From positions 30,357,749 to 30,421,748 of the forward strand of contig NC_021678.1 in NCBI RefSeq assembly GCF_000247815.1: a stretch of DNA of 64,000 nucleotides, in the 5' to 3' direction. Position 1 is the stretch's first letter; each line of letters starts with the position of its first letter. Below, piece by piece: positions 1 to 12,016 of this stretch. Source of the stretch: Ficedula albicollis. Its lineage: Eukaryota > Chordata > Aves > Passeriformes > Muscicapidae. Under the pieces are notes generated by a model. It saw only the letters and a program-made list of their open reading frames with translations. It was not told the origin of the DNA and ran no database searches. The translations under genes and the position numbers were made by a program.

Positions 1-47
1 TGCCTGCCCCAAGGAGGGTGTTCATGCCCAGGATGCAGCACAGGACA

Positions 48-90
48 GCTTCTGATGAGCAGGTAAGAAAAGCAGCTGCTCATCAGAAGC
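48..90. repeat. Perfect 15-bp inverted repeat (stem-loop)
   Basis: The left arm at 48-62 reads GCTTCTGATGAGCAG and the right arm at 76-90 is its exact reverse complement, separated by a 13-base spacer. The plus strand across the left arm and spacer also reads CAGGTAAGA, a good match to a splice donor, but it is antisense to PDZD8 and no exon is apparent next to it. Function unknown. Confidence 0.6.
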
Positions 91-3000
91 ACCAGGTCAG
101 ACTGTGACTGGAATGATGACTTTGGGTTGTAAAGAACTATCTGAATATACGCTGAAATAAACCCCTCTGTCAGTGGGGCTTTGGTGGTTTTTTTTTAAAG
201 TTCATATTCAACAGTCTCTAAGCAATAAAGAACTACAGTGCATTTTCACAGAAGGTTGTTCATTAAATCAAAGTAAAGCTTTCTGAAGCCCCAAGTCAAA
301 AAGCTTAAATGTTTAGGATGAGACTGAAAAAATCCTGATGGCCTTCAAGTTTATTTGAAAGACAGATTACAGAATATTATGTAAGGCACAAATCTCAGAA
401 CTATTCCCCATTGTATTTACAAATATTACCAAGTTTTACAAGATCATGAATTTTCATAAAAAGTGACATTTTCAAAAAGCTTTTCTTGCTTTAATCCTCC
501 TTCTTTCTTTTGATAGGATTAAATGCTGAAATGGCAGGCTGTTAAATAAGCACAGTGAAATGCCAACTGTGAGGCATTTAACTCCATGTATTCACAAATT
601 AACATTTCACAGTTGCTTTAAATTTTGACATTATAGTTTAGTACCTTCAGGCAACTCATTTCAGAAGGTGCTGGATTTGATTTACATTATTTTTCATTTT
701 AGATTCGTATGTTATGGTACTGGAGTACCTTGAAGTTTCCCTTAATCCCTGATAAAGGAAATTTAGTTTTATGAAAAGCTGAGAAATATTGCCTTTTTTT
801 TTTTATAGTCCAAGATTGAAAGATGGTGCTACAGGTCCTCCCCTTGAGTTACTCCAGTCCTGACCACAATGCTCAGAATGCACTGGAGAAAACATCAAGC
901 AGTATTCATAAAAAAAGCCCTGGCATGCTTATCTTAATTCTTTAATTCTTTCTATTATTAGATAATAGGAGATATTTTTGTGTTTCTGAGACAACTGCTG
1001 AAGAGTGAATCCTATGGGCTACCAGATGTGGCATTTTAGATGAAAATTTTTACTTGCAGAATATGAAATGCAGTTTCAGTACTGCTAAAGTTGATATTTA
1101 TAGAAGGGATTTCAAAAAAAATAATAAAAAACCTTACCAACAACAAAAAAGCCCCAATACTTACTCCCTGTAGAAACAGGAAACTGTGGAGAAATATGAA
1201 CCCGTGGCTATTCTTACAGTACCACCTCAGACAACATAGTTGACACCAGAGTTTAAAGGTGTTCCCTCATATTTTTCTTATGGTTATGTAACTTATTTTA
1301 GGATCAATAATGGTTCTCTTGTGCTCCCAAATTTCTATTAAAAAGACTTAAAAGAAAACTTGGAACTGGTACATTTTTGGTGTGCAGTTGAGAACCTCTC
1401 CCCATTACTTCATGTTATTACAACCAGTAAAATGCACGAACCATTTACAGTTTACATGTTTTCTGGGTATAAGAAAATCAGAAGATACAAATCTCTTTGC
1501 AATAGTTTCTATAATTTCTAGAAAACTACCTAATCTTTATCAGAAAAATCAGTGTGTAGATAAACGAAACATGGCTACAAAGATTTGCAGAGCAGTTCAT
1601 AAGAAACAAGATTCCCACTTCAATACAACTGTACTTTTGAATCATTCTTCTCTACAGAGGTGGATCCAGAGAAAAGAAGCAGCATCTTCAGCAGTCCAGG
1701 TACTGCAGTCAATGCACAGGTACTCACAAAGCTGCCTCAGGTGTCTGCTACTCTTACTTCAAGTTCATCTCCACGTCCATTCTTCTGCCAGCTCTAAAGA
1801 AAGTAGACTATATTTTCCTTTTATACGTAAAGAAACGTTTTTTACTGAAAAATCATGCTGTTCTTTCATAACACTACATAGGAAGTGCTGGCATTGGTAA
1901 AGTCACAGCAAGTCCCACCAAGGGTAGAGAGGGCCCAGGGTTCACTCTGAGCATATGTGCTCCAAGGGAAAATAGAACAATTCTTTTTGTTGTAGAAATC
2001 AATCTGGTACTGCTGACTGGCAGCCCAGTAGACATAACCATCCACATTTATGATATAGCCTCCACTTCAGATCTACAAGCATGCATCTCATTGTTTAACC
2101 ACAGAACACCTGTCTGGTAATCCAGTGCTGCTAATGCTAATTACTGCATCCTAGCCATGCATCATTTTTACATAGCAATGCACTGATTAATGTTAATTCC
2201 AGCAGCATGTACTAGTAATTAAGGTATTTCAGGATGTTTATGTTTCACATGGGAATGTGCCAAATCACTTTATAAAGTCTTACTCGTGTTTCAGATCTGA
2301 CAAACATAAGCCTGAGACACCTTTGTATTGTAACAGACACTTCAATAATGCTCGTTATATTCAATAACACAGCACCTTTTTTCAAAATCAATTGTGACAT
2401 CTACTAATGTTCCATAAATTCTGGGATCAGATTAAAGTCTTGCCAAAATTCATTACAAAGTATTAAAGCTCTCTAATCTTTTATCACTACTACTAACACA
2501 ATAAAAAGAATGAAAATGTCAGGAAGTATAGAAAGTTATGAGGATTTTCCTCAGAAACATTGTAGAACATAGCTGAATCAGGGGATGCATTGTCATGCCT
2601 TTGTGAAGCTTGTGTAAATTAGACCCTGACAAACAAGAATGTATCTTTTAACTTTTCACTCCAACTTTGTCTGCTTTTTATCCTTCAGAGTTTCTGAAGT
2701 TGTCATTCATTCTAACTTCATCCTGAGTCAGTATGCACATATAAACATTAAAATAAGAATTTAATACTAGAAAGGTATTAAGTATTGTCATCAGCTTCCT
2801 CATGGTTAGTATTGCATTAGAGCTAATAATCATAACTAAGGATAGAAGTAAATTTTTTGTTTGGAAAAATAACACAATTTTTTCATTGTAACTTACTATT
2901 TAACTACTCACACAGTTAATATTTCTGAAAAGAACAAACTAAGTTCCAGTGCTAAATGTGTAAGCAACACTTCCTATTTCGTTGAGGACTGAAAATACTC

Positions 3001-3542
3001 TTACTACTCAGCGAGATGTCCAAACATTTTGTAACTTAGCTTGCAAATTTAAATGGATTTCCTAAGGAAAAGAGGAATCATTTTACTACATCTGTTGAAT
3101 ATAAACTGAGAACTAAAAAGTAGTTCTGCAAGTTGCTAATTTTCAGTTTCCATATTGCCCCATATTGAGACTTTGGAAAGCAGGATCTTTAAACCAGGCC
3201 ACCATTCCAGGGGCCTCAAGTTCAAGGCGGTTGAGCACAGTGAATTCTCCAGTGCCAGCTGAGCTTGAGATGCAGCAACCCAAACTAAGGAGTCTCTGAT
3301 CTCTGGCTGTGGCTGAACACATTTAATGAAGGCGTGCACCACAGGATGCACAGAAAACCCTCCATACACTGAGGGCCAGATTTCCAGTAATGTAGGACAT
3401 TTTCAAAAACTGCCATTTCATTAAAAAAATCTGTCATTTCACTTTAGATACTGCACAGAAGATGAGTTGTTGAGAGTCTCTCCCTTGAGTACTTTTCTAT
3501 AATTTTAATAGAAGCCATTCCACCCTCACTCGCTTACTCCTA

Positions 3543-3556
3543 CTGCCATCTGCTGT
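3543..3556 (-). promoter_or_regulatory. CTCF-like motif in intron 3
   Basis: Read on the minus strand this is ACAGCAGATGGCAG, which fits the CTCF core consensus CCASYAGRKGGCRS except at the first position. It lies about 1.4 kb from a second match of the same orientation at 4968-4981. Single motif matches occur by chance, so this is a candidate only. Confidence 0.25.
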
Positions 3557-4694
3557 CACAAACACATCAGTGCCCCAGTGTCTGCAGAGCATTTTTCCTT
3601 TCCTCTTCTGCTGTTAGATTGTAAGAGAATGTGTTCCAACACTGCTGCTCAGCCTCTAAAAATAATCACATGCTAATTTGTGTAGAGGAGTGCACTGGTA
3701 AAGATGAATGATGGCATTGCCATCTTCACTGCCAGAGCATCAATCCTGCAGATCTGTGCATGTTTTCATACACAGCTGTTGCTCAGCCATACACCCTTTT
3801 TGGCAAAACATAATATACAGTAAGCTGAAAACAAGCTGAAAACAGCATTTGTTACAAGGATTTTAGACCCAATGCAAAGTGGAATTTAATAGTGGAAAAC
3901 TGAATGAGATGTGGCAATTCTGGATTCTTGCAGCACCAGTGCTTGATGCTGGTCTCCAAACACAACTCCAGTCGGATGTAACAAAGGCACAGACTTAAGT
4001 TAGTGGCACTCAGCAGAGGGTAAAATGCAGGGAGTTTTGTTCCACTGATTTCTTCACATGAAACCAACTGTTAACATGAAGTCTTTTTAAAGCTTTGGGG
4101 GGTTTTCTTCAATAAGCACACTACTTATTGCTCAGCACAAGCCCAATTCACTTTGATTACTAACACAATATCCCTCTAATGTTAATCTGAAATGCTCTTT
4201 CATACATCACACCTCTTCTCTGAAGAAATAGAAAAAGATCATTCTCACCCTCACACACAAAAAAAAGATAGGCAATCTGCAGGCTGTATGCTGCTAAACT
4301 CCTGCTATCAAGTGCAATAATTAGTAAAACACTACCTTACAATACTTACAGGCAAAGACAGGTGAACCTTACTGTTTTCTAAACACTGCCCCACCCAAAT
4401 ATAACAGGACTATAAAATGCATATTTTCACTGTTTGTTTTAATGCAGCTAGACAGGTGGCAGCATATTCAAACCAGGTACAGTTTCAAGCACAGTTGTGA
4501 GAACTGAAAGTGATATTATCCACACATGGTAATTTGTCAGTGGACTAAAAAGAAAATAATTGGTCTGTTATGTTTTGGGTTTGTTTTTTTCTGTTTTATC
4601 ACCCATTTGACTGCCCAAAGACACACTTTCTAGACAATATATCAAGAGCACTATACAAACTGCAATATGCAAAGATTATATCCTTTTTTTTTAC

Positions 4695-4797
4695 CGTTTT
4701 AATAGAACTTCTTGATTTTTCTTCCCAAACATTACTGCTCAGCTCCATTGTGCAATGAACATTTGTTTCTCTTTCATAGGATCCAAACATCAGTAAC
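4695..4797 (-). CDS. PDZD8: PDZD8 exon 3
   Basis: This 103-bp coding exon follows a good acceptor (a pyrimidine-rich stretch ending TATTACAG, with the AG at 4799-4798) and ends at ACG before a GTAAAA donor at 4694. One base completes the Arg codon split with exon 2, then 34 codons follow. They include LLMFGSYERE and then a VHCTMELSSNVWEE segment and SSIKT. This is the conserved PDZD8 stretch just after the SMP domain, in the C2-like region that precedes the PDZ domain. The exon ends in phase 0, which suits a next exon starting with the Val of the family's KTVELI-type sequence. The donor is weak (C at -2 and GTAAAA). PDZD8 is an ER-anchored lipid-transfer protein at contacts between the ER and mitochondria or late endosomes. 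Confidence 0.93.
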
Positions 4798-4967
4798 CTG
4801 TAATAGAAAAGCCTATGGTAAGAACTGTAACACCATTACATATATTCCAGATATCACAATAAACTCTCTATTCTTCATCTATACACAATTATTATCAATG
4901 TGTACATGTAGAAGTCCAGAGAGAACAGATTGCACAGGCACAGCCTTACACCAAAGGAAAGACACTG

Positions 4968-4981
4968 CCACCCTCTAGTGG
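4968..4981 (-). promoter_or_regulatory. CTCF-like motif in intron 2
   Basis: On the minus strand the bases read CCACTAGAGGGTGG, one mismatch (T for C at position 12) from the CTCF core CCASYAGRKGGCRS. It is the better of two same-strand matches around exon 3. Occupancy cannot be judged from sequence. Confidence 0.35.
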
Positions 4982-6269
4982 AAGAACTCCAAAAATATAA
5001 AATATAACAATGTTTAGCTAAGGGATTTAAGTAAGGGGTTTTTTTGATTTGACTTTTTTTCCTTTCTTTTTTGATTTGTTGGTTTGTTTTTAAACAAACT
5101 GTTCAACTGGCATTTTTCCATAAAGGGCTTTTGTTTTATTTTAAGAAGAAGCAAGAACAGCCACCAGAGTCTTCCACTTTAGTCCTAAACATCACAATGT
5201 GAAGCTCTTGCTGGTTTAGTAAGAGTTCTACTGCAGATTCAAGTCAGCTTACTACTGCTTATATTTGTATTTCACTAAACTGGGATCCTCTTATCTATGA
5301 TTTTTATAACATTTATAACAAAGAGCCATGCATGATACCCTATTCCAGAAGGCTACAAAGCTTTTCAGACAGATATTAGAACTAGAAAAGGAAAAAAAAG
5401 CCAAAATATAAACTTCAGGCAATAGAACAGCAATCAAGTTGTTCACAGCTTATCTCACAGTAGCTGGAGGCAGATAAATACTTTGGAATAAAAACTTCAA
5501 ACAAACTTTACTCATTCAAAAGAGCTATTAGATTTTAATTCCTCCTAAACTTTCTATATACATTTGACAAGAACAGTTTCTAAGTTTTCATCCCAAGTAT
5601 CTTATTTGTGATGTGTTGCACAACTCTTGAGATGATACAGACAAAAGCTGTCAGAAAAACATACCCATTTTCTCTGGTTATCTTGACATTGTTAAATAAT
5701 GTTTCTAGGTTAAATATTTATAATCAAAAAAGTACCCCATCTTTCAGATGTGGAGATTTGTAGTAAACATACTGTGAAAATTAAGTAAAGCTATTGAAGA
5801 CAACTTTCACCCATAGTTAGAACTGGCAAAATTAAGACAATCCAAGAGTAAACACCTCTCTGACTGTGACAGCTCTCAAGCTTGCTTCTGTTCACTTAGA
5901 CTCACTCTTAGGGAATTTTTCAGGGGTACTTATGACCCTTCTAAAATATCAGCACAGGATCTATTTTGCTGTACTGGACAGAAAAACAAGCATGAGAGAG
6001 CTCAAAACAGGAATAGAACATTTTTTAGCCAGAACTGCAACATAAGTCACAAACAAAATAAAGAGCCATATTGAGATTTCACCTCACAGTTGGTTAACAG
6101 CATCTGCTAACCTGGGGCAAGGTGAACAAACACATCACAAGACAGCCAAACTACACATTTAAATTTTAAAGAGCTCTTCATGCTGGAATTTAGAGCTCAA
6201 TTTCCAATTTCAGAAAGACAAAGGTGAAACTTTAACTTCTGCTACACTAAGAAAAATTTTGTTTGAACT

Positions 6270-6450
6270 GTATCTCCATTAATATGCAAACAAAGGTGCT
6301 GTACCCTGTAAGCTGCACATAAAGACAGACTTTATTATATATGACTATATATTAAAGAGTGTATCTCCATTAATATGCAAACAAAGGTGCTATACCCTGT
6401 AAGCTGCACATAAAGACGGACTTTATTATATATGACTATATATTAAAGAG
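6270..6450. repeat. Tandem duplication, 2 x about 91 bp
   Basis: The block starting GTATCTCCATTAATATGC at 6270 recurs at 6361, head to tail. I count two substitutions between the copies (GCTGTACC versus GCTATACC and AAAGACAGAC versus AAAGACGGAC). It lies in PDZD8 intron 2. Confidence 0.9.
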
Positions 6451-8541
6451 ATATCTAGATCCTACAGATAGAAAAGTACCCGCTTTATGGCAGTTTATTA
6501 GGCAATAAGTATATTCTTGCCTAATAGAAATCAGAATTTATGAGCTTTGTTATTTTTTTCACAGTGTTTCTTTAAAAAAAAGAAACAAAACCAAAATTTA
6601 ATAGAACGTTGCTTTGTTTTCTCCTTTTTCTTAGAGGTTTTAAGTTAATGACAGATAACAGCATTTTTGCAACAATTAAGTTCTTTGAGGGCATCACACT
6701 TTTTGAAAACTTGAGTTTTTTTGTACAGGTTAGATAAAGATTTGCAAAATATATTCCTTATTATTTCTTTACACCGAAGTTCCCATTCTTTCATTAATTT
6801 ATGAAGAAATCTAATTTTTCTTTCAACAGTGTGACAGCAGAAAATTGCTATGGTCAAGCCTGCAATTAGAAAAGTGTGAAGAGTGCAAGTATTTGGTCAT
6901 GTGAAGAGTGTAATTTAATTAAACAAGCCATTTGTAACATAGAAGAAGTTTGCTAAACATTTTACCACTATAGTTTCACCACTGATGTCCAGATTAAATG
7001 GGAGAAGCAGCAGAATTCTATTATCTTACTAGATGGAAGAATTCTGCTTCCAAATTCTGTAAGTGAAAGACCATCTACTGTACTGAGAAAATATAAAACT
7101 TTCTGGGGCACTGGCAAAACTGAAAACCATACAGAAATTAAAGTGATCTTTCATTCTAGAATGACAATGAGAGAATGCAAAATGTTCAGGTCCCTCTGGC
7201 AGATAAAAGTGCCAAAGCCCTGGATGCCAGCACACAGTGCAGCACTGGGAATGAGCCCAGCCAACCTTCACACCACTCACAGAGGGCTGAAGAGAAACAC
7301 AAGTTTGATCACTGTTACTTTTGTGTATGTAGTGTATGCTGCTTCTTGCACTACCAAAATTCTCCATTTGTCTTTCTACCTCATCAATATCTCCAGATGC
7401 AAATTAAACAAGAATATTTACTCACTGAGGGACTCTATAAGACAGCAGTTGTAGCTGTTTAGTTCAAGAAAAGAATGGGACAACTGGAAGGTCTGAGGAA
7501 TTACTGTGGGTCCAACAGTCAGACATCTTGGCTGAGAAGTGTCTGTTGAGACAATTTTCAAGTGTGTGTTGAAAAATTCCAAGCTGCATAAAACACTTGG
7601 ATTATGTCAGACCTAACAAATCAGCAACAGCATCCTCTCCCAGCCATCTGATAAGCATCTGTGACAGCTGAAAATACTGAGAGGTCAGATGATGATGTCA
7701 GACTGAGCAATATGAGCTCTCAGTGAAAAGAAACTCAAGAGTTGATGCTGCACAGTGTTTCAGACTCAGGAAAGACAACATCAAAAGATTACTTTCCAAA
7801 CCAAGAACAACTGCACAGAGTGCGAGGTGCTAATTTGGCCCTCATGATAAAAACAAATGCACCACTGGGCTGAAATTGGAGAATTGCTTTGAAGAGAGAT
7901 CAGAGTTCCCCTACTCAGTACAGCCAAAGGGGAAATGCCCCTGGTGGCCAAGGAATGCAGACGGGATCATCCACAGAAAACACCACAAAAATAGGGAGAC
8001 AGGTAAGCAGGAATTTTACCACAAAAATATAACCTCTGCAGCCCCCACAGAAGCCTTAGTAGCAGAAGAATATCTTCAGGAAATCCTCACTACTGATAAA
8101 TCACATTAGTACAGCAAAGACAGCTCAAATGGCTGTACAGTGCTTCAGAAAGAAAGTGCAAAGAAGAGATGATATGGGAATACAAGCAATGAAAAGAACA
8201 GATTAAAAGAAGAGTATTTTGTAAAGCAGTTTAGCTCATAAAGAGTAGAACTGCACATGACTAGATCAAAGCCTTAGCACTACTTGGATAAGATCTAACA
8301 TAATCCAAGAAGCCTGACAAAAAGCCCTCAACAAACCAAGAGCCCACACACCTTTTCTCCTGCTTTGAAGAGAATAATATTCTCTTCAATCAATGAAGGA
8401 AATAGACTTTATTTCTTTCCATTATTTTGCTCAAGACCAAGACAATAAATAATGCCTCATAAAAGTGATCTGGATTTATGTAAGAAAGACTGAATGAAAC
8501 CATTACTTCCCTTTGCTTACATAATACAGTAATATAATTAC

Positions 8542-8666
8542 AACATTTATATTGTTTTGGAAAGACACTCATAATTTGGTGCAACAGAAAAGCAAACCAA
8601 GCAATAACATTTATATTGTTTTGGAAAGACACTCAATTTGGTGCAACAGAAAAGCAAACCAAGCAA
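8542..8666. repeat. Tandem duplication, 64 + 61 bp
   Basis: AACATTTATATTGTTTTGG starts at 8542 and again at 8606. The second copy lacks three bases after GACACTC. The duplication sits less than 300 bp beyond the 3' end of exon 2, inside intron 2. Confidence 0.9.
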
Positions 8667-8938
8667 ATAAGAGGAGGCACAGATTAACTTGTAACCAGGC
8701 AAAATTCAGAAAGGCAAGGCCTGCTCCCACACAAACCAGAAGTGCCTCACAAAGTAACTGCAACTTTCATTTGTTCATTTTTACTTCAAGAAAAGTACAC
8801 TGCTTAGTTAGAGTGCAATCATTACACCAAAGCTGCCACTTTGTGAATCAGAACTGGCCTACAACTACAACTACTACAAACTGAGGAACCATGGGGCCTT
8901 GCTTAGTCAAGAATGAGCAAAAGTGCACAAAAATATAC

Positions 8939-9061
8939 CTTGAACATTCAATTAATGTGACCTTCAGTCGACCTTCTCTCAACAGAACATCCTGTATACA
9001 GAGGTCTCGATCTTCATATTCATCAGATGGCAACACTTGACATGGAAAAAATGGCTTGAAC
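8939..9061 (-). CDS. PDZD8: PDZD8 exon 2
   Basis: This 123-bp coding exon follows the acceptor ATTTTTCAG (AG at 9063-9062) and ends with AG before GTATAT (donor at 8938). Its first base completes the Arg codon left open by exon 1 (ATC AG|G), 40 codons follow, and the last two bases open the Arg codon that exon 3 closes. The frame therefore runs through all three exons. The translation begins FKPFFP, continues with an acidic stretch DEYEDRD and ends EGRLKVTLIECSR. FKPFFP is the end of the SMP lipid-binding domain, and EGRLKVTL begins the C2-like strand region found between the SMP and PDZ domains in this family. Confidence 0.95.
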
Positions 9062-11660
9062 CTGAAAAATATAGCAGGAAATTCTCTTAATTCAAATTAC
9101 ACAACATAAACACACAAAAATATAAAAAAGTTAACAGGAAGATAATGAATCCTTAACACTCTTTCAAAAGAGAAATACTGCCATTCCTACATATTCGTTG
9201 GTCAAAAGGAATGAGTAAGAGCTACTAAAGCTGTCTGAGTGCAGCACACTGGACAATACAAACAAAAATTGCTTCACAGTAATAGACTGAGTTACATTTA
9301 CTAGCTAGCACAGATAATTTTTAGAAAGTGGGAAGCTGGTAAAAATCACACAGTATTTTTATGGTTGCAAACATGATTTAACGCAAGAGTCCTATTGCAG
9401 TAAATATCTTACCACATCTTTATCTGCATAAACATCACAGCATAGAAAGATGAAAACATGCTGTGACCCTAAAGCTTAAACTTTTTATGACAGTACTGTT
9501 GGTGCACCCTAATGAACAATTCACTTTAGTTACACAGATTGATTCTTCACTCGCTTTGTGAAGAACTTTAAGTTGCTCTTCTTAGCCAGTCTTTTTGAAT
9601 AAAGAGACAGGTATTCTAAACATTTGCCCTTGAGCTTTACTTCCCTCACTGCAGCATGTGATTCACAGGAAAAGCAGTTCATGTTCAAGATAACGCGCGT
9701 AAAACACCGGCTATCTCCCCACATAATTCTCTCTCTTTGATTAGAAAATGCTGAGTTATAAATATCAGTTTGGTTTTTAAGTGATAGTGCTCTGGTGTCA
9801 GACACAGCCCTGACCTGAGGGAGGGGAGGAGGGGGAGAGGCTGCACAGCTGCAGCCCCATCACATGGCTGACACACACAGGCAATCCAACAGCAAGGGCC
9901 ACAACCCCGCACAAAGAATGATATCACAGCATCTGTACTGAAGTTTTTGGGAAAAAAAACCCTTACAGGGTACTCCTCCTTTCTGTCTTTATTTATTGCT
10001 CTCATTTCCTAGCATTGCCTTGTGCTTTGGTTTCCATCCTCTGTCACTGATGCAGCCTCCCAGCAATTATTTGAGTGGAGACTTACAAATAGCAGGAGAG
10101 GAGCAGCACAGCCTGCAGGATGTCTCTGCCATTTCATGAGAAAGAAGTCTTTCATAAGTACTGTTTGCTCAACCATCAGAGGCATCTGCTTGTCACATTC
10201 AGAGATCACAATATGTTCAGGAAACAGTCACATGGAGCTGAACTGAAGAGTTTCAGAAACTCAAATAAATAATTAAGCATCCTTTAACTGTCAGCACACA
10301 TTTTGGGAGGGAGCTCCATGCTCTGATTCAAGACACTTTGGTTCTGTACGAGCAACAGCCTCTTACAGAGCCATGAGAAAGACATTTCTTTTGTTCTCTT
10401 TGTGAATAAACACAACTCAACACTCCAGCTATTTTCCTGAAATCCAATTCAACTTCTAACTTTAATTTGGTTCCAAGTCTCTCCCTCATTAACTCCTTCA
10501 TGAAGAAAACCATTTTGAAATATGTCACATAAAAATATACAATTTTAAATACTTTTTTTTTAAAGTCTTGTGCATGAAAAACATGAGGCTTTTAAATCAC
10601 TCCGGCCACAGTTTAGGTTTATGAGTATACCACAAACAACTAACTCAAAATATGCCTTGTTCAAGTACTGACTGATCTGGTATTTTACTCAATCTTCCTT
10701 TACAGTTCTTGAATTACTAAAGTAATAGCAAGCATCACAAGAGTTGGGAAAAAAACCAAGAAGATGATCCCATTGTGTTGTTTCTACAAAACTTAGTACC
10801 ACTTCAGGGCCTGGTCACCTCCCCACTCAGACCCACTCACGTTTCTCACTTTAAGCACAAGCAAGGATATATCCTGCTCCTGTTAGGAATAATTTTACCT
10901 CCTCAAAATACAGACTTAGCTCAGATTTTGTTAGGCAGAAAAGGAAGAGTTAGGCAAGCACACTAGAAAATAATGCCAATTTTTGAGTGAACAGGTACTT
11001 GTAGGTTTGAGGATTTATAAGCACTAAGAAACTAGTTTTCAATTAGTAGTAGCAACTGCCAATACGCCTTCTTCCAAATCTATAATAAAGACAATTTTCC
11101 ACAGGAGCATCAAACTAACAACAACCATTCTGAGCTTCAGTGACTTACTGAAACAAGATTTCTGGCAGGGAAAAAAGACAAAGGAAGAGGATTCAGTAGG
11201 TTACCATTAGCTCTCCCAATTTCTGCAAATACCATGCTTAAAAGTGTTGGCATTTCGTGTATGCACACATCCTGCAGGCCATTTACAAGAACACAAACTT
11301 GGAAAAATCTATTTTTAAATGCTAAAAGTAAGAACAAAACAGAAAAGCAAAATAACAGACTGAAACATTCCAATAAGGATGCAGACATATCCATCTACAC
11401 ATTCAAAGCAAAAACATCATTCTCAAGTGACTTCCAAACAAAGAGTTAGTACAACACACACTGCAAGCCTTTGCTGCAGCACAGAATAATGAAACAATCC
11501 CCAGAAAAAGCCATTTTCCTTGCTAGATTAAGACAATATTTACTGTAATTTTGATTTCTGTTTTCATTTTTTTTAAATGTATACAACAATGAATTAAAGA
11601 GGAATTAATTCTAAAATAGCAATACAGTTAAATACAATAATATACAAAACACTTAGCAGT

Positions 11661-12016
11661 GTATGGGGCACTTTGTGCAGTGCTACTTAAATTTTCTACA
11701 CATATGGGATTAAAGTCTCAACAAGCAATTGTATGAATATGTTCACATTCTTACCACCACAATTAATTTTCAAAATCATTAGCAAAAAAAGGGAACACAT
11801 CACCTATTTCCAGTATGGGGCACTTTGTGCAGTGCTACTTAAATTTTCTACACATATGGGATTAAAGTCTCAATAAGCAATTGTATGAATAAATTCACAT
11901 TCTTACCACCACAATTAATTTTCAACAAGCAATTGTATGAATATGTTCACATTCTTACCACCACAATTAATTTTCAAAATCATTAGCAAAAAAAGGGAAC
12001 ACATCACCTATTTCCA
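11661..12016. repeat. Nested tandem duplication (152-bp unit plus partial third copy)
   Basis: A 152-bp unit starting GTATGGGGCACTTTGTGC at 11661 repeats from 11813. Within the second copy the part starting CAACAAGCAATTGTATG is repeated again from about 11923, so the tail of the unit occurs three times in all. The second copy has small changes, for example ATAAATTCAC for ATATGTTCAC. The order of the changes suggests a second duplication after the first. Confidence 0.9.

Larger units (their letters stand above)
1..4694 (-). other. PDZD8: PDZD8 intron 3 (partial, runs off the left edge)
   Basis: AT-rich non-coding DNA that follows the exon 3 donor on the minus strand. I looked on the minus strand for the exon that should follow, encoding the first part of the PDZ domain, and found nothing like it, so exon 4 probably lies beyond position 1. 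The stretch holds a perfect 15-bp inverted repeat at 48-90 and a CTCF-like motif at 3543-3556. The open frames here, the longest being 172 codons at 1382-1900 on the plus strand, show no recognisable domain and are of a length expected by chance. Confidence 0.75.
4798..8938 (-). other. PDZD8: PDZD8 intron 2 (4,141 bp)
   Basis: The intron is bounded by the exon 2 donor (AG|GTATAT) and the exon 3 acceptor (TATTACAG). It is AT-rich. It contains a CTCF-like motif about 170 bp upstream of exon 3, a 91-bp tandem duplication at 6270-6450 and a 61-64-bp tandem duplication at 8542-8666. Short open frames such as 7143-7454 and 7876-8109 on the plus strand have no recognisable domain, and I see no coding signal in them. 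Confidence 0.85.

Noticed and set aside
1382..1900. 172-codon open frame on the plus strand
   Set aside because: No recognisable domain, AT-rich codon use, inside a PDZD8 intron, and of a length expected by chance in 64 kb.
1..4694. PDZD8 exon 4 (PDZ domain)
   Set aside because: I looked for it on the minus strand and found no matching codons; it most likely lies outside the window.
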